A stretch of 64,000 nt of DNA from Pseudoduganella umbonata (GCF_014192225.1 NZ_JACHXS010000011.1:62001-126000), one strand, 5' to 3'; counted from the first letter of the stretch, positions 25,254 to 33,882 are shown. The notes: generated from the letters alone by a model not told the origin. Numbers and translations: made by a program.

Positions 25254-26186
25254 TCAATACATTGTAGCGGGGGACAGCGGGCGCGTCAAAGGGCCGGCGG
25301 TGAGGATTTCATCGAGGATGCGGCACAGCACGCGTGGATCGCTGCCCAGCGCCACGTGGCCGATACCGGAAAAGGCAATGTTTTTCGCGCCGGCCAGGCG
25401 GCACGATGTCTGCGGTGCGACGATATTGTCGTGCCACGACCAGATCGACGTGATCAAAGCCCGGTGCGCCGCGTCGTCCTGCGCCAGTTGCGCGAGCCAT
25501 TCGGCATCCTGGCGCATCTGCCGCGCGTTGGCGCCGATGCCCAGCGCCGCCAGGCCGGTGCCATGGTGCGGCGTGCCGACGGTGACGATGCGCGCCACGT
25601 GCGCCGTGCCGTGGCGCCGGAGCCAGGCCCGCGCGACCAGCCCGCCCATGCTGTGGCCGACGATGACCACGCGCGGCGCACCGGTGGCGGCCAGCAGGCG
25701 CTGCACGGCGCGCTCGACGTGTTCGACATAATCGTCGAGCGGCGCGGTGACCGGCTCCAGGTCGACGGTATCGTGGCTGATGCGTTCGCACCGCAGGCGC
25801 GCGCGCAGCGCTGCCCAGAAGCCGCCGTTGCAGCCATAGCCGTGCACCAGCAGCACGGGCAGCGTGCGCCCCTCGCAGGCAAAGAACGGTGCGGGCTTGT
25901 GCCGGAGCATCGTCCAGGACGATGTCAGCATCGATGCGCGGAATTCGCCGCAGAACAGGCACAGGCGGGCTCCCAGGTCGAGCCGGTGCTCCACCGGCAC
26001 GTCGCTGGAGAGCCGGCGTGCCATCCTGAAATTATTGGCGCTGATCGCGCCGCGCACCAGCACCACCGCCAGCAGCGCCAGCAACAGGGCCAGGTCGAGC
26101 GGCACGTACCGCGCGGCGGCATACCAGATCGCCAGCGCCGCCGCGACCTGTATCGCCATGATTGCCAGCAGGATGCGCACCACCAT
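25254..26186 (-). CDS. alpha/beta hydrolase, lipase-like, membrane anchored
   Basis: A 310-residue protein with two N-terminal hydrophobic segments (ILLAIMAIQVAAALAIWYA and LDLALLLALLAVVLV) and an alpha/beta hydrolase domain. VLLVHGYGCNGGFW holds the oxyanion-hole region, VIVGHSMGGLVARAWL the nucleophile elbow GHSMG, and IVTVGTPHHGTGLA is typical of triacylglycerol lipases and PGAP1-like esterases. Catalytic Asp and His are probably in DNIVAPQTS and GIGHVAL. The hydrolase domain likely faces the periplasm if the first segments form a hairpin, or the cytoplasm; this is unresolved. It stands alone upstream of the c-di-GMP gene. Confidence 0.85.
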   Translation of the reverse strand: MVVRILLAIMAIQVAAALAIWYAAARYVPLDLALLLALLAVVLVRGAISANNFRMARRLSSDVPVEHRLDLGARLCLFCGEFRASMLTSSWTMLRHKPAPFFACEGRTLPVLLVHGYGCNGGFWAALRARLRCERISHDTVDLEPVTAPLDDYVEHVERAVQRLLAATGAPRVVIVGHSMGGLVARAWLRRHGTAHVARIVTVGTPHHGTGLAALGIGANARQMRQDAEWLAQLAQDDAAHRALITSIWSWHDNIVAPQTSCRLAGAKNIAFSGIGHVALGSDPRVLCRILDEILTAGPLTRPLSPATMY

Positions 26187-26333
26187 TGTCCCGTTCTCCT
26201 CTAGAGCTCTCCGCGACGGAGCGGCATGGAAAGAGCCAGTGTAAGCGATCGGCGGCCGTCATGGAACAGTCGCTGGTGCGGTGCCGGAGACGCATGCCCG
26301 GCCCGCCTGGTTGCCCGGCTTGCTTGCCCGACT

Positions 26334-27245
26334 TTACTCGCCCGGCTTGCGCTCGCGCGCCATCATCTGCCGCGCAATGCCGCGCAGGATGTTGACTTCC
26401 TCCGTCTCCAGGCCGGTGCGGGCGAACAGCCGCTTCAGTCGCGGCATCAGCTTGCGGGGGTTGTCCGCGTCGAGGAAGCCGATGGCCACCAGCGCCTGCT
26501 CGAGGTGCGCATACATGCCTTCGATCTGCGCCTGGCTGGCCGCGTCGCCATGGAAGCCGACCGGCGAGGCGGCGGGCGCCGCGTCGCCGATGGCCGCCAT
26601 CCGGCATTCGTACAGCAGCACCTGCGCGGCCTGGGCCAGGTTCAGCGACGAGTACTCCGGGTTGGCGGGAATGTTGACCAGCACGTTGCAGCGCTCGACG
26701 ATCTCGTTCGGCAGGCCGAAGCGCTCGTTGCCGAACAGCAGCGCACTATATAGAGACTGTGACCCAGGAGACTGTGACCCAGGAGACTGTGACCCAGGAG
26801 ACTGTGACCCAGGAGACTGTGACCCAAGAGACTGTGCCGCGACAGACTGTCCGGCGGGAGACTGCTCCGCGAGCGCACCCGTTGCCACGTGCTGCGCGAC
26901 TTCGCGCGGCGTGTGCACGGGCGGCGAAAATTCGCGCAGCCGGGCCGACACGGCGGCGGCGAAGTTGATGCCGTCCAGCGCCTCGGCCATCGTGGCGACG
27001 ACGCGCGCGCCGGCCAGCACATCCTGGGCGCCGCTGGCGAAAGCCACCGCTTCCTCATGCTGCAAGGCGCCTTCGATACGGGGATTGACGAGCACCAGCT
27101 CGGAAAATCCCATCGTCTTCATCGCCCGCGCGACCGAGCCGATATTGCCGGGGCGGCTGGTTTCCACCAGCACCACGCGTAACGGGAAAAGCGGCAGGCG
27201 TTGGAAAAGAGGCGTTGTGCTGAGTGTCATTTCCTGCGGCATCAT
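26334..27245 (-). CDS. trmJ: tRNA (cytidine/uridine-2'-O-)-methyltransferase with in-frame repeat insert
   Basis: A 303-residue SPOUT methyltransferase that modifies position 32 of tRNAs. The three motifs are present: NIGSVARAMKTMGF, LFGNERFGL and YSSLNLAQAAQVLLYE. Between the first and second, residues ~126-165 are a five-residue repeat built on GSQSP, encoded by a 15-bp minisatellite, which enlarges a loop before the catalytic knot. The C-terminal helical domain characteristic of TrmJ follows. No strong ribosome site is visible for the ATG at 27245, so the exact start is uncertain by a few residues. It is divergent from suhB. Confidence 0.93.
   Translation of the reverse strand: MMPQEMTLSTTPLFQRLPLFPLRVVLVETSRPGNIGSVARAMKTMGFSELVLVNPRIEGALQHEEAVAFASGAQDVLAGARVVATMAEALDGINFAAAVSARLREFSPPVHTPREVAQHVATGALAEQSPAGQSVAAQSLGSQSPGSQSPGSQSPGSQSPGSQSLYSALLFGNERFGLPNEIVERCNVLVNIPANPEYSSLNLAQAAQVLLYECRMAAIGDAAPAASPVGFHGDAASQAQIEGMYAHLEQALVAIGFLDADNPRKLMPRLKRLFARTGLETEEVNILRGIARQMMARERKPGE
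26753..26872. repeat. 15-bp minisatellite inside trmJ
   Basis: Five near-identical units of GAGACTGTGACCCAG (26753-26827) followed by three diverged units ending near 26872. The period equals five codons, so copy changes keep the reading frame. On the coding strand they give QSPGS-type repeats. Confidence 0.95.
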
Positions 27246-27433
27246 TTAGAATAGCGGTTTTCGCGAAACGACAGATTTTACAACGCCCTGCGTTTGATCA
27301 GTATCTGGCCAGCGTTCGGTCAGTATTTCGTTGTTTTGCGCCGCTCTTTTAATTCGCTCCTGTTCACACAGCCACCACCGCGGCGTAGTCACCGACTATC
27401 CGGGCGGCCTGTCCATTTTTCTACGGAATTGCC

Positions 27434-28225
27434 ATGCATCCAATGCTCAACACGGCCGTGAAGGCCGCGCGCCGCGCCGCCGCCGTCATCAACCGCGCTT
27501 CGTTCGACCTCGACCGGGTCAGCTTCGCTGAAAAGAATCCGAACGATTTCGTTACCGACGTGGACCGCGCCGCCGAGGAAGCCGTCATCGAAGTGCTGCA
27601 GAAGGCCTATCCAACCCACGCCTTCCTGGGCGAGGAATCGGGCACCACGGGCAATGTGAACGACGAGAGCGAATTCGTGTGGATCATCGATCCGCTGGAC
27701 GGCACCACCAACTTCATCCATGGTTTCCCGCAGTACGCGGTATCGATCGCTCTGCAGCAGCGCGGCGTGATCACGCTGGGCGTCGTGTACGACCCGGTGC
27801 GCAACGAACTGTTTACGGCCGAAAAAGGCGCGGGCGCCTTCCTGAACGACAAGCGCATCCGCGTGCGCAAGCTGGACCGCATCGCCGGCGCGCTGCTGGG
27901 CACCGGCTACAAGAACGGCAGCCAGAAGGCGCTGGACGAATACCTGAAGATGTACGGCATCATGGCCGAGCGCTGCCATGGCGTGCGCCGCGCCGGTTCG
28001 GCCGCGCTGGATCTGGCCTACGTGGCCAGCGGCCGGCTGGACGGCTATTACGAAAAGAGCCTGCAACCGTGGGACATCGCCGCCGGCACGCTGCTGGTGA
28101 CCGAAGCGGGCGGCATCGCCGGCGAATTCAATGGCGAATCGAAATACATGCAGACCGGCCACGTGATCGCCGGCAGCCCGCGCGTATTCGGCCAGATGGT
28201 CGGATTACTTGCCGAATTTGCCTGA
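27434..28225 (+). CDS. suhB: inositol-1-monophosphatase (SuhB)
   Basis: A 263-residue magnesium-dependent phosphatase of the IMPase family. Metal ligands are visible in EESG, DPLDGTTN (the family signature) and WDIAAG, with PxDGT spacing intact. In gamma-proteobacteria SuhB also helps antitermination of rRNA transcription, which may be its main role here too. The ATG at 27434 is followed by the usual N-terminal helix. It is divergent from trmJ; this trmJ-suhB arrangement is common in beta-proteobacteria. A terminator lies 27 bases after its stop. Confidence 0.94.
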   Translation: MHPMLNTAVKAARRAAAVINRASFDLDRVSFAEKNPNDFVTDVDRAAEEAVIEVLQKAYPTHAFLGEESGTTGNVNDESEFVWIIDPLDGTTNFIHGFPQYAVSIALQQRGVITLGVVYDPVRNELFTAEKGAGAFLNDKRIRVRKLDRIAGALLGTGYKNGSQKALDEYLKMYGIMAERCHGVRRAGSAALDLAYVASGRLDGYYEKSLQPWDIAAGTLLVTEAGGIAGEFNGESKYMQTGHVIAGSPRVFGQMVGLLAEFA

Positions 28226-28252
28226 AATCAACAATTAGTGTAGCTTTGATAC

Positions 28253-28278
28253 AAAAAAGGCCCTTCGGGGCCTTTTTT
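28253..28278 (+). terminator. terminator after suhB
   Basis: AAAAAAGGCCC-TTC-GGGGCCTTTTTT: a GC stem with A and T runs on both sides, so it can work in either direction. Confidence 0.93.
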
Positions 28279-28312
28279 ATTTCCCTTCGCGAAATTTAGT
28301 TACCATGGATAC

Positions 28313-28321
28313 TGATATACT
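28313..28321 (+). promoter_or_regulatory. extended -10 promoter of rhlE
   Basis: TG-A-TATACT is an extended -10 element; the -35 region is poor. The start near 28328 gives a leader of about 83 bases to the ATG at 28411. Long leaders are common in cold-regulated RNA helicase genes. Confidence 0.45.
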
Positions 28322-28410
28322 TCCCCAAAGAAATTGCCGACCAGTCCGGCCTTGCTAAACAACAACCCTGCCTGTGACTGGCATTGGGGCTGCATTCATC
28401 CAAAGCAACT

Positions 28411-29913
28411 ATGTCCTTCTCACAACTCGGCTTGTCCGATGCGATCGTCCGCGCCGTGGCCGAAGCTGGCTATTCCGCGCCGACGCCCATCCAGACCCAA
28501 GCGATTCCCGCAGTACTGAACGGCGGCGACCTGCTGGCCGGCGCCCAGACCGGCACCGGCAAGACGGCCGGCTTCACGCTGCCGCTGCTGCACCGCCTGT
28601 CCACCGACGCTGTCGGCGCCAAGCTGGCAAACAATACGTCGACCCGTTCGATCCGCGCGCTGATCCTGACACCCACCCGCGAACTGGCCGCCCAGGTCGA
28701 GGAAAGCGTGCGCGTGTACGGCAAGTACACGAAACTCAACTCGGCCGTGATCTTCGGCGGCGTGTCGATCAATCCGCAGATCAAGCAGCTCAAGCACGGC
28801 GTCGACATCCTGGTGGCCACGCCGGGCCGCCTGCTCGACCACATGCAGCAAGGCACCGTCAACCTGGACAAGGTCGAGATCCTGGTGCTGGACGAAGCCG
28901 ACCGGATGCTGGACATGGGCTTCATCCGCGATATCCGCAAGGTGCTGGCCGCGCTGCCGGCGAAGCGCCAGAACCTGCTGTTCTCGGCCACCTTCTCCGA
29001 CGAGATCAAGGCCCTGGCCGACGGCCTGCTGGACAAGCCGGCCACGATCGAAGTGGCACGGCGCAATTCGACGGTGGAAATCATCGCGCAGAAGATCCAC
29101 CCGGTCGACCGCGACAAGAAGCATCCGATGCTGTCGCACCTGATCCGCACCCACAAGTGGACGCAGGTGCTGGTGTTTACGCGCACCAAGCACGGCGCCA
29201 ACAAGCTGGTCGAACAGCTGGGCGCGGATGGCATCAAGGCGATGGCAATCCACGGTAACAAGAGCCAGTCGGCGCGTACCCGCGCGCTCGCCGAATTCAA
29301 GGACAACACGCTGCAGGTGCTGGTCGCCACGGACATCGCCGCACGCGGCATCGACATCGACCAGTTGCCGCACGTGGTCAACTACGACCTGCCGAACGTG
29401 CCGGAAGACTACGTGCACCGGATTGGCCGTACCGGCCGCGCCGGCGCCACGGGCGAGGCCGTGTCGCTGGTCTGCGTGGACGAGCACGACATGCTGAAAG
29501 ACATCGAAAAGCTCATCAAGCAGACGCTGCCGCGTGAAGTCATCGCCGGCTTCGAACCGGACCCGAACGCCCGCCCGCAACCGATCCAGCTGCGCAGCGG
29601 TAATGGCCAGCACCGCAATCCCCGTGGTGGCAGCGGTGGTGGTGGTGGCGGCGGTGGCGGCGGCGGCGGGCGCGGCAAGCCTGCCGTGTCGCGTGCCAGC
29701 AACGGCGGCGGTAGCGGTGGCGGTAGCGGCGGTGGCGGTGGCCGTAGCGGCGGCGGCGGTAGCGGTAGTGGCGGTGGCGGTGGCCGTAGCGGCGGCGGTG
29801 GCAATCGTTCTGCGGCAGCCCCCGGCGCACGCACCGCTGCACCCCGCGGTGGCCAGCGCCCGGCCGGCAGCGCACCGTCCCGCTCGGGCGGCGGTGGCGG
29901 CCGCGGTCGCTGA
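28411..29913 (+). CDS. rhlE: DEAD-box RNA helicase, RhlE type, with Gly-rich tail
   Basis: A 500-residue ATP-dependent RNA helicase. The Q motif begins MSFSQLGLSDAIVRAV; AQTGTGKT is motif I, DEAD motif II, SAT motif III, and HRIGRTGR motif VI. The two RecA domains end near residue 375. The last ~100 residues are an almost pure Gly/Ser/Arg tail (runs of 10-12 Gly, several GGGRSGGG units, RGR at the end), a disordered RNA-binding or condensate-forming segment. I start at the ATG at 28411; a TTG nine codons earlier is unlikely. It acts in RNA unwinding, ribosome assembly or cold adaptation. Confidence 0.94.
   Translation: MSFSQLGLSDAIVRAVAEAGYSAPTPIQTQAIPAVLNGGDLLAGAQTGTGKTAGFTLPLLHRLSTDAVGAKLANNTSTRSIRALILTPTRELAAQVEESVRVYGKYTKLNSAVIFGGVSINPQIKQLKHGVDILVATPGRLLDHMQQGTVNLDKVEILVLDEADRMLDMGFIRDIRKVLAALPAKRQNLLFSATFSDEIKALADGLLDKPATIEVARRNSTVEIIAQKIHPVDRDKKHPMLSHLIRTHKWTQVLVFTRTKHGANKLVEQLGADGIKAMAIHGNKSQSARTRALAEFKDNTLQVLVATDIAARGIDIDQLPHVVNYDLPNVPEDYVHRIGRTGRAGATGEAVSLVCVDEHDMLKDIEKLIKQTLPREVIAGFEPDPNARPQPIQLRSGNGQHRNPRGGSGGGGGGGGGGGGRGKPAVSRASNGGGSGGGSGGGGGRSGGGGSGSGGGGGRSGGGGNRSAAAPGARTAAPRGGQRPAGSAPSRSGGGGGRGR
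29630..29910. repeat. GGC/GGT-rich low-complexity DNA encoding the RhlE tail
   Basis: Glycine codons dominate, in imperfect repeats of GGTGGCGGTGGCCGTAGC type. Such DNA is prone to slippage, so length is likely to vary between strains. Confidence 0.85.
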
Positions 29914-29945
29914 TTCCGCAACATCCTTAACCGTTGTCCCGTTTT

Positions 29946-29970
29946 CCTGGCTGTCGCGTTGGCAGCCAGG
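29946..29970. repeat. hairpin after rhlE overlapping the next promoter
   Basis: CCTGGCTG-N9-CAGCCAGG. There is no T-run, so either a weak terminator of rhlE or an operator over the -35 box at 29959. Confidence 0.5.
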
Positions 29971-29988
29971 CGTGCAATCGTGCATAAT
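29959..29988 (+). promoter_or_regulatory. promoter of the hydroxypyruvate isomerase-like gene
   Basis: TTGGCA (29959-29964), 18 bases, CATAAT (29983-29988). The start near 29995 leaves a ~48-base leader before the ATG at 30043. Confidence 0.5.
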
Positions 29989-30042
29989 TGCTAACCCCGC
30001 CCGCGCTTGTCTCCTTAGTGGCTTTCAGAAAAGTAGCCGCAC

Positions 30043-30861
30043 ATGCCCAATCTCGCTGCCAACCTTACCCTGCTGTTCACGGAAATGCCTTTCCTGGACC
30101 GCTTTGCCGCCGCGCGCGCGGCCGGCTTCGATGCCGTGGAATGCCAGTTTCCCTACGATCACGAGATCACCGAGATCCGCCGACGGCTCGACGATAACGG
30201 CCTGCGCCTGGTGCTGATCAACCTGCCGGCGGGCGACTGGCAGGCGGGCGAGCGCGGCCTGGCCTGCGATCCGCGCCGCCATCGCGACTTTCGCAACAGC
30301 GTGTACCGGGCACTGGACTACGCTTCGGCGCTCGGTGTGCCGCAACTGCACTGCCTGGCCGGCCTGGTTCCGTCGGGCATGGACCTGCGCCGCGCCCGCG
30401 AAACCTACCTGTTCAATGTCGAGTACGCCGCCAACCTGTGCGGCCCGCGCGATATCCGGCTGCTGATCGAACCGATCAACACGGTGGACATGCCCGGCTA
30501 TTTCCTGTCGCGCACCGAGCAGGCGCTGGACATCATTGCCGCCTGCGACAGCAGCAACGTGTTCCTGCAGTCCGACATCTATCACATGCACACCATGGGC
30601 GAGGACGTGCCGGCGATGTTGCGCCGCGCACTGCCGCATATCGGCCACGTGCAGGTGGCGGATGCGCCCGGCCGCCACGAACCCGGTACCGGCGCGATCG
30701 ACTTTGCCGGCGTGTTCGCGCTGCTGGACGAACTGGGTTACCAGGGCTGGATCGGCTGCGAATACCAGCCGCTCGCCGACACCCTGACGGGCCTGCAGTG
30801 GCGCAGCGGTGTTGCCGCGGCCGTGGAACCGGCTGTTACCTGCCTGGACCCAGCCGCCTGA
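30043..30861 (+). CDS. hyi: hydroxypyruvate isomerase family protein
   Basis: A 272-residue xylose-isomerase-like TIM barrel of the Hyi/OtnI branch, which interconverts hydroxypyruvate and tartronate semialdehyde or isomerises 2-oxo-tetronates. Metal-site segments are LLIEPINTVDMPGYFL (Glu), VFLQSDIYHMHTMGED (Asp and His), HVQVADAPGRHEPGTG and GCEYQP (Glu). The length is normal. No glyoxylate carboligase or tartronate semialdehyde reductase gene is adjacent, so the pathway context is missing. It is followed, with no terminator, by a lipoprotein gene 94 bases downstream. Confidence 0.9.
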   Translation: MPNLAANLTLLFTEMPFLDRFAAARAAGFDAVECQFPYDHEITEIRRRLDDNGLRLVLINLPAGDWQAGERGLACDPRRHRDFRNSVYRALDYASALGVPQLHCLAGLVPSGMDLRRARETYLFNVEYAANLCGPRDIRLLIEPINTVDMPGYFLSRTEQALDIIAACDSSNVFLQSDIYHMHTMGEDVPAMLRRALPHIGHVQVADAPGRHEPGTGAIDFAGVFALLDELGYQGWIGCEYQPLADTLTGLQWRSGVAAAVEPAVTCLDPAA

Positions 30862-30955
30862 GTTCCCCCATCCGGGTTCAGCTGTTTGCGTTATCGCAAG
30901 CAGCAGTGATTTTGCAGGCGCAAGATGTTCGTTCCGCTCACGCCACGGGAACATC

Positions 30956-31822
30956 ATGCGCCCTCCTCCGCTGCCGCCGTCCCTGCCGCCCGCCGGCCAT
31001 TCCCTCCTTCGCTTGCCGATATTGCCCGTTCTGGCTTTACTGCTGGCCGTGCTGCTGGCCGGCTGCGCCGGTAACGCGCGCCTGAAGGACGTGCGCGCGT
31101 TCGCCGCCGAGGCGCCCAGGCTGAACGGATACCTCGAGTTGAGCCAGCGGTACCGCGACACGTATACACGCGAACAACCCTACCTGACCCCGGCTGCGGA
31201 CCAACGCGAGAGAGCCATCGACACCAGCCGGCGCGCGGCCTATCCGGACCTGGTGGCGATCCACGAAGCGGTGGTTGCCTACCTGCGCACGCTGGGCAAG
31301 CTGGCCGGCGGCGACCGGTTCGATCCGGGCGACCAGATCAAGGAGGTCGCGAAAGGCATCAAGGCGTGGCCCGACACGGGCCTGACCGACCGCCACGTGA
31401 ATGCCGTGTCCGGCCTGGCGCGGCTGCTCGCACGCGCCGTCACGGGCCCGGCGCAAGACCAGGCTGTGCAGGATGTGTTGCGCGACGGCTACCAGCCGTT
31501 GCGCGACGCGCTCGACGCGATGACCACCGTGCTGCGCTACTACGACAGGAACCACGACAACGAACAGGCCATCGTGACCGGCATGCTGGACACGGAAATA
31601 CCGTTCGCGGACAAGCCGCAGGACCGGCTGGTGGCCGCGCTGGCGAAAGCGCACCGGCAGGAAAAGCTCGATGAATACCGCCTGCTGGGCCGGCGCCACA
31701 CGCTGGCCGCGCAACACGTACAGGCGATCCGCGAACGCCACGAGGCGCTGTACCGGGAGCTGATGCCCGCCGATCCACAGCCGGCGGCACGCGTCGCCGT
31801 CATCCAGGGAGCCACGCCATGA
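30956..31822 (+). CDS. lipoprotein of unknown function, helical
   Basis: A 288-residue predicted outer-membrane or periplasmic lipoprotein: a Pro-rich start, a hydrophobic core and the lipobox LLAGC. The mature part is helical and charged, without a domain I know (KDVRAFAAEAPRLNGYLELS, RHTLAAQHVQAIRERHEALY). The ATG at 30956 places the signal peptide correctly; the frame is open further upstream but overlaps the previous gene. Its stop overlaps the next ATG (ATGA), and the next two genes are linked in the same way, forming a tight three-gene operon. Confidence 0.8.
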   Translation: MRPPPLPPSLPPAGHSLLRLPILPVLALLLAVLLAGCAGNARLKDVRAFAAEAPRLNGYLELSQRYRDTYTREQPYLTPAADQRERAIDTSRRAAYPDLVAIHEAVVAYLRTLGKLAGGDRFDPGDQIKEVAKGIKAWPDTGLTDRHVNAVSGLARLLARAVTGPAQDQAVQDVLRDGYQPLRDALDAMTTVLRYYDRNHDNEQAIVTGMLDTEIPFADKPQDRLVAALAKAHRQEKLDEYRLLGRRHTLAAQHVQAIRERHEALYRELMPADPQPAARVAVIQGATP

Positions 31823-32385
31823 GCCTCACGACCAGGGCTGCCGCCGCCGCTGCCCCCGCCGGCGCCGGTCCGGCCGTTGCCACTGCTGTTTCGACAGCTA
31901 ATCCCACCGCTGTTTCCACACTGCCCGGCGATATCGAGGCGCTGGCCGACAGCCTGTCCGACAGCGCGGATGCGCTGCACAAGCGCATCATGGCCGCGAT
32001 CCGCAAGAACGCCACCACGCCAGGCCAGTCGATATCGCATGCCGAGGCGCAGGCACTGTTCGAGCAGGAGATCGCGCTGCGCCAGCAGGCCAACGCGCTG
32101 TATGCGGACGCGACCGGATTTGCCGCCAGGGGCCTGGCGATACCGGCCCGCGACCTGCTCGACCTGGCGGCGCGCGCCCGCGAGCGGATCCGTCGCATCG
32201 AGCGCGCCAGGGAGCTCGCCGGTATCGCCTCGGCGCTGCTCAATGCCGCCGCCGCGATCGCCGCGCTGAAGCCGGAAGCGGTGGCGCCGGCACTGGAAGA
32301 CCTGAAGGCGCATCTCGAAGCGTTGCCGGACACCGACAAGACGGCCGCCCACCCTGCCGGCAGCGGGCATACAATGGGGGAATGA
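31819..32385 (+). CDS. hypothetical Ala-rich helical protein
   Basis: A 188-residue protein with an Ala/Pro-rich, low-complexity first 35 residues and a helical remainder (ADSLSDSADALHKRIMAAIR, RARERIRRIERARELAGIAS). I do not recognise a family. There is no signal peptide or membrane segment. It starts inside the stop of the lipoprotein gene and ends inside the start of the DksA-like gene, so translation of the three is coupled. A function shared with the lipoprotein, possibly as a cytoplasmic partner, is inference. Confidence 0.7.
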   Translation: MSLTTRAAAAAAPAGAGPAVATAVSTANPTAVSTLPGDIEALADSLSDSADALHKRIMAAIRKNATTPGQSISHAEAQALFEQEIALRQQANALYADATGFAARGLAIPARDLLDLAARARERIRRIERARELAGIASALLNAAAAIAALKPEAVAPALEDLKAHLEALPDTDKTAAHPAGSGHTMGE

Positions 32386-32783
32386 ACACCCTGACACCCG
32401 ACCAGCGCGACGCGCTGCATGCGTCCCTAGAACAGCGCATGCTCGCGCTGCTGCGGCAGCTCGCCGGCCGGCCGAACAGCGAGTTCAACCGTACTCCTGC
32501 CGTGGAGGAAGTCGAGACCTCTCCCGCCGACAGCGCCAGCAACCGCACGCTGAACCAGCTGGAGGCGGAAGCGGACGAGCTTCGGCAGGCGCAACTGTCG
32601 TCGATCCGCCACGCGCTGGCCAAGTTCGGCAGCGGCGAGGACCCCGGCGAGCACGGTGACGCCGGCGACTACGGCGACTGCGAAAACTGCGGCGAGCCGA
32701 TCGGTTACTCGCGCCTCGAAGCCCGTCCCGAAGCGCGCTTTTGCATTGCCTGCCAGACCCGCCTGGAACAGCCGCGGCGCTGA
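32382..32783 (+). CDS. TraR/DksA family zinc-finger protein
   Basis: A 133-residue DksA/TraR-type protein. A helical N-terminal coiled-coil-like region is followed by the C4 zinc finger CENCGEPIGYSRLEARPEA with the second pair CIACQ. In DksA the coiled-coil tip carries two Asp residues needed to act on RNA polymerase. Here the region around SPADSASNRTLNQLEAEADE has one Asp only, so action like ppGpp-DksA is uncertain. It is the last gene of the coupled operon. Confidence 0.85.
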   Translation: MNTLTPDQRDALHASLEQRMLALLRQLAGRPNSEFNRTPAVEEVETSPADSASNRTLNQLEAEADELRQAQLSSIRHALAKFGSGEDPGEHGDAGDYGDCENCGEPIGYSRLEARPEARFCIACQTRLEQPRR

Positions 32784-32859
32784 AAGGCCGCTGCCGCGAT
32801 GCGGTGCGGTCACCGTTGCCGCCATCCGTGATGTGCGCGGCCACTCCGCCGTACCGGCC

Positions 32860-32865
32860 TATAAT
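32860..32865 (+). promoter_or_regulatory. -10 element directly before the usp gene (leaderless candidate)
   Basis: A perfect TATAAT ends seven bases before the ATG at 32872. Transcription from it would start at or within a base of the ATG, and no ribosome binding site is visible. No good -35 lies 16-18 bases upstream. Confidence 0.5.
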
Positions 32866-32871
32866 TACCTC

Positions 32872-33780
32872 ATGGGCTACAAGACGATACTGGTTCACGT
32901 GGATGAGGCACCGCACTCGGCGGCACGCGTGCTGATGGCGGCCGACCTGGCGTTGCAGCACGGCGCGCACGTGATCGGCGTGGCGCTGACCGGCGTGTCC
33001 CGCTTCCTGTACCAGAATGAAGTGGTCGACGACGAGGATCCCAACCTCGCGCAGCATCTCGACGTGCTGCGCGAACGCGCCCGCCGGGCGCTGGCCGACT
33101 TCGCGCCGCAATTGCACGCGCTGGGCGTGCACAGTTTCGAACAGCGGGTGCTGGACGACGAACCCGGTGCCGGCCTGGCGCTGGTGGCACGGCATGCCGA
33201 CCTGGCCGTTGTCGGGCAGGCGCTGCCGGACGGGCGTCCGACGGGCCCGGCGAGCTTTCCGGCCGAAGTGCTGACCGAGTCCGGCTGCCCGGTCCTGGTG
33301 GTGCCCTGCACGGCGCGCCCGCGCGGCTCGATATCCGTCACCACGGCCGGCGTGGCGAGTTCCGGCGCGCCCGCGCCCGGCCGCCATGTGCTGATCGCCT
33401 GGAATGCCAGCAAGGAAGCAGCGCGTGCGGTGCGCGAGGCACTGCCGCTGCTGGCACGGGCGGAGAAAGTGACGCTGGCCATCATCGATGCCGACCTGCG
33501 GCCGGCGGCGTTCGGCGACACGCCGGGAGCGGACGTGCTGGCATGGCTCGCGCGCCATGGCATCACGGCCGATACGCAGGTGCGGCAGACGGCCCGCCAG
33601 GGCCTGCTGAAGCGCCCAGGCTATGTCGGCGAGGCGCTGCTGATGCTGGCTGGCGAAGGTGGTTGCGATCTGATGGTGCTGGGCGCCTACGGTCACTCGC
33701 GCTTCCGCGAAACGCTGCTGGGCGGCGTCACGCGCACCGTGCTGGAAACGATGACGGTACCGGTGCTGATGGCGCATTGA
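32872..33780 (+). CDS. universal stress protein, tandem UspA domains
   Basis: A 302-residue protein with two Usp domains. The first opens with MGYKTILVHVDEAPHSAARV and ends in GCPVLVVP; the second opens with HVLIAWNASKEAARAVREAL and has the ATP-binding-type motif GAYGHSRFRETLLGGVTRTVL ending in TVPVLMAH. The first half lacks the GxxGHS motif, so only the second probably binds nucleotide. The ATG at 32872 follows a perfect -10 by six bases, hinting at a leaderless mRNA. Such tandem Usp proteins act in starvation, oxidative and hypoxia stress. Confidence 0.92.
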   Translation: MGYKTILVHVDEAPHSAARVLMAADLALQHGAHVIGVALTGVSRFLYQNEVVDDEDPNLAQHLDVLRERARRALADFAPQLHALGVHSFEQRVLDDEPGAGLALVARHADLAVVGQALPDGRPTGPASFPAEVLTESGCPVLVVPCTARPRGSISVTTAGVASSGAPAPGRHVLIAWNASKEAARAVREALPLLARAEKVTLAIIDADLRPAAFGDTPGADVLAWLARHGITADTQVRQTARQGLLKRPGYVGEALLMLAGEGGCDLMVLGAYGHSRFRETLLGGVTRTVLETMTVPVLMAH

Positions 33781-33853
33781 CAAACCTGCCGGGCGCCCGC
33801 GGCGCACCGCTGCCTGGCTTGCCTGCCCTGCGGGCACTGCCGCCGCGATCCGG

Positions 33854-33881
33854 TTCCCCGCTTCCCCGCTTCCCCGCTTCC
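33854..33881. repeat. 8-bp tandem repeat, 3.5 copies
   Basis: TTCCCCGC repeated between two convergent genes. It is a short low-complexity tract with no further structure. Confidence 0.85.
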
Positions 33882-33882
33882 T

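Noticed and set aside
28420..29985. An Ala/Thr-rich 521-codon frame opposite rhlE
   Set aside because: The low complexity is the complement of the Gly-rich tail; no start signal or domain.
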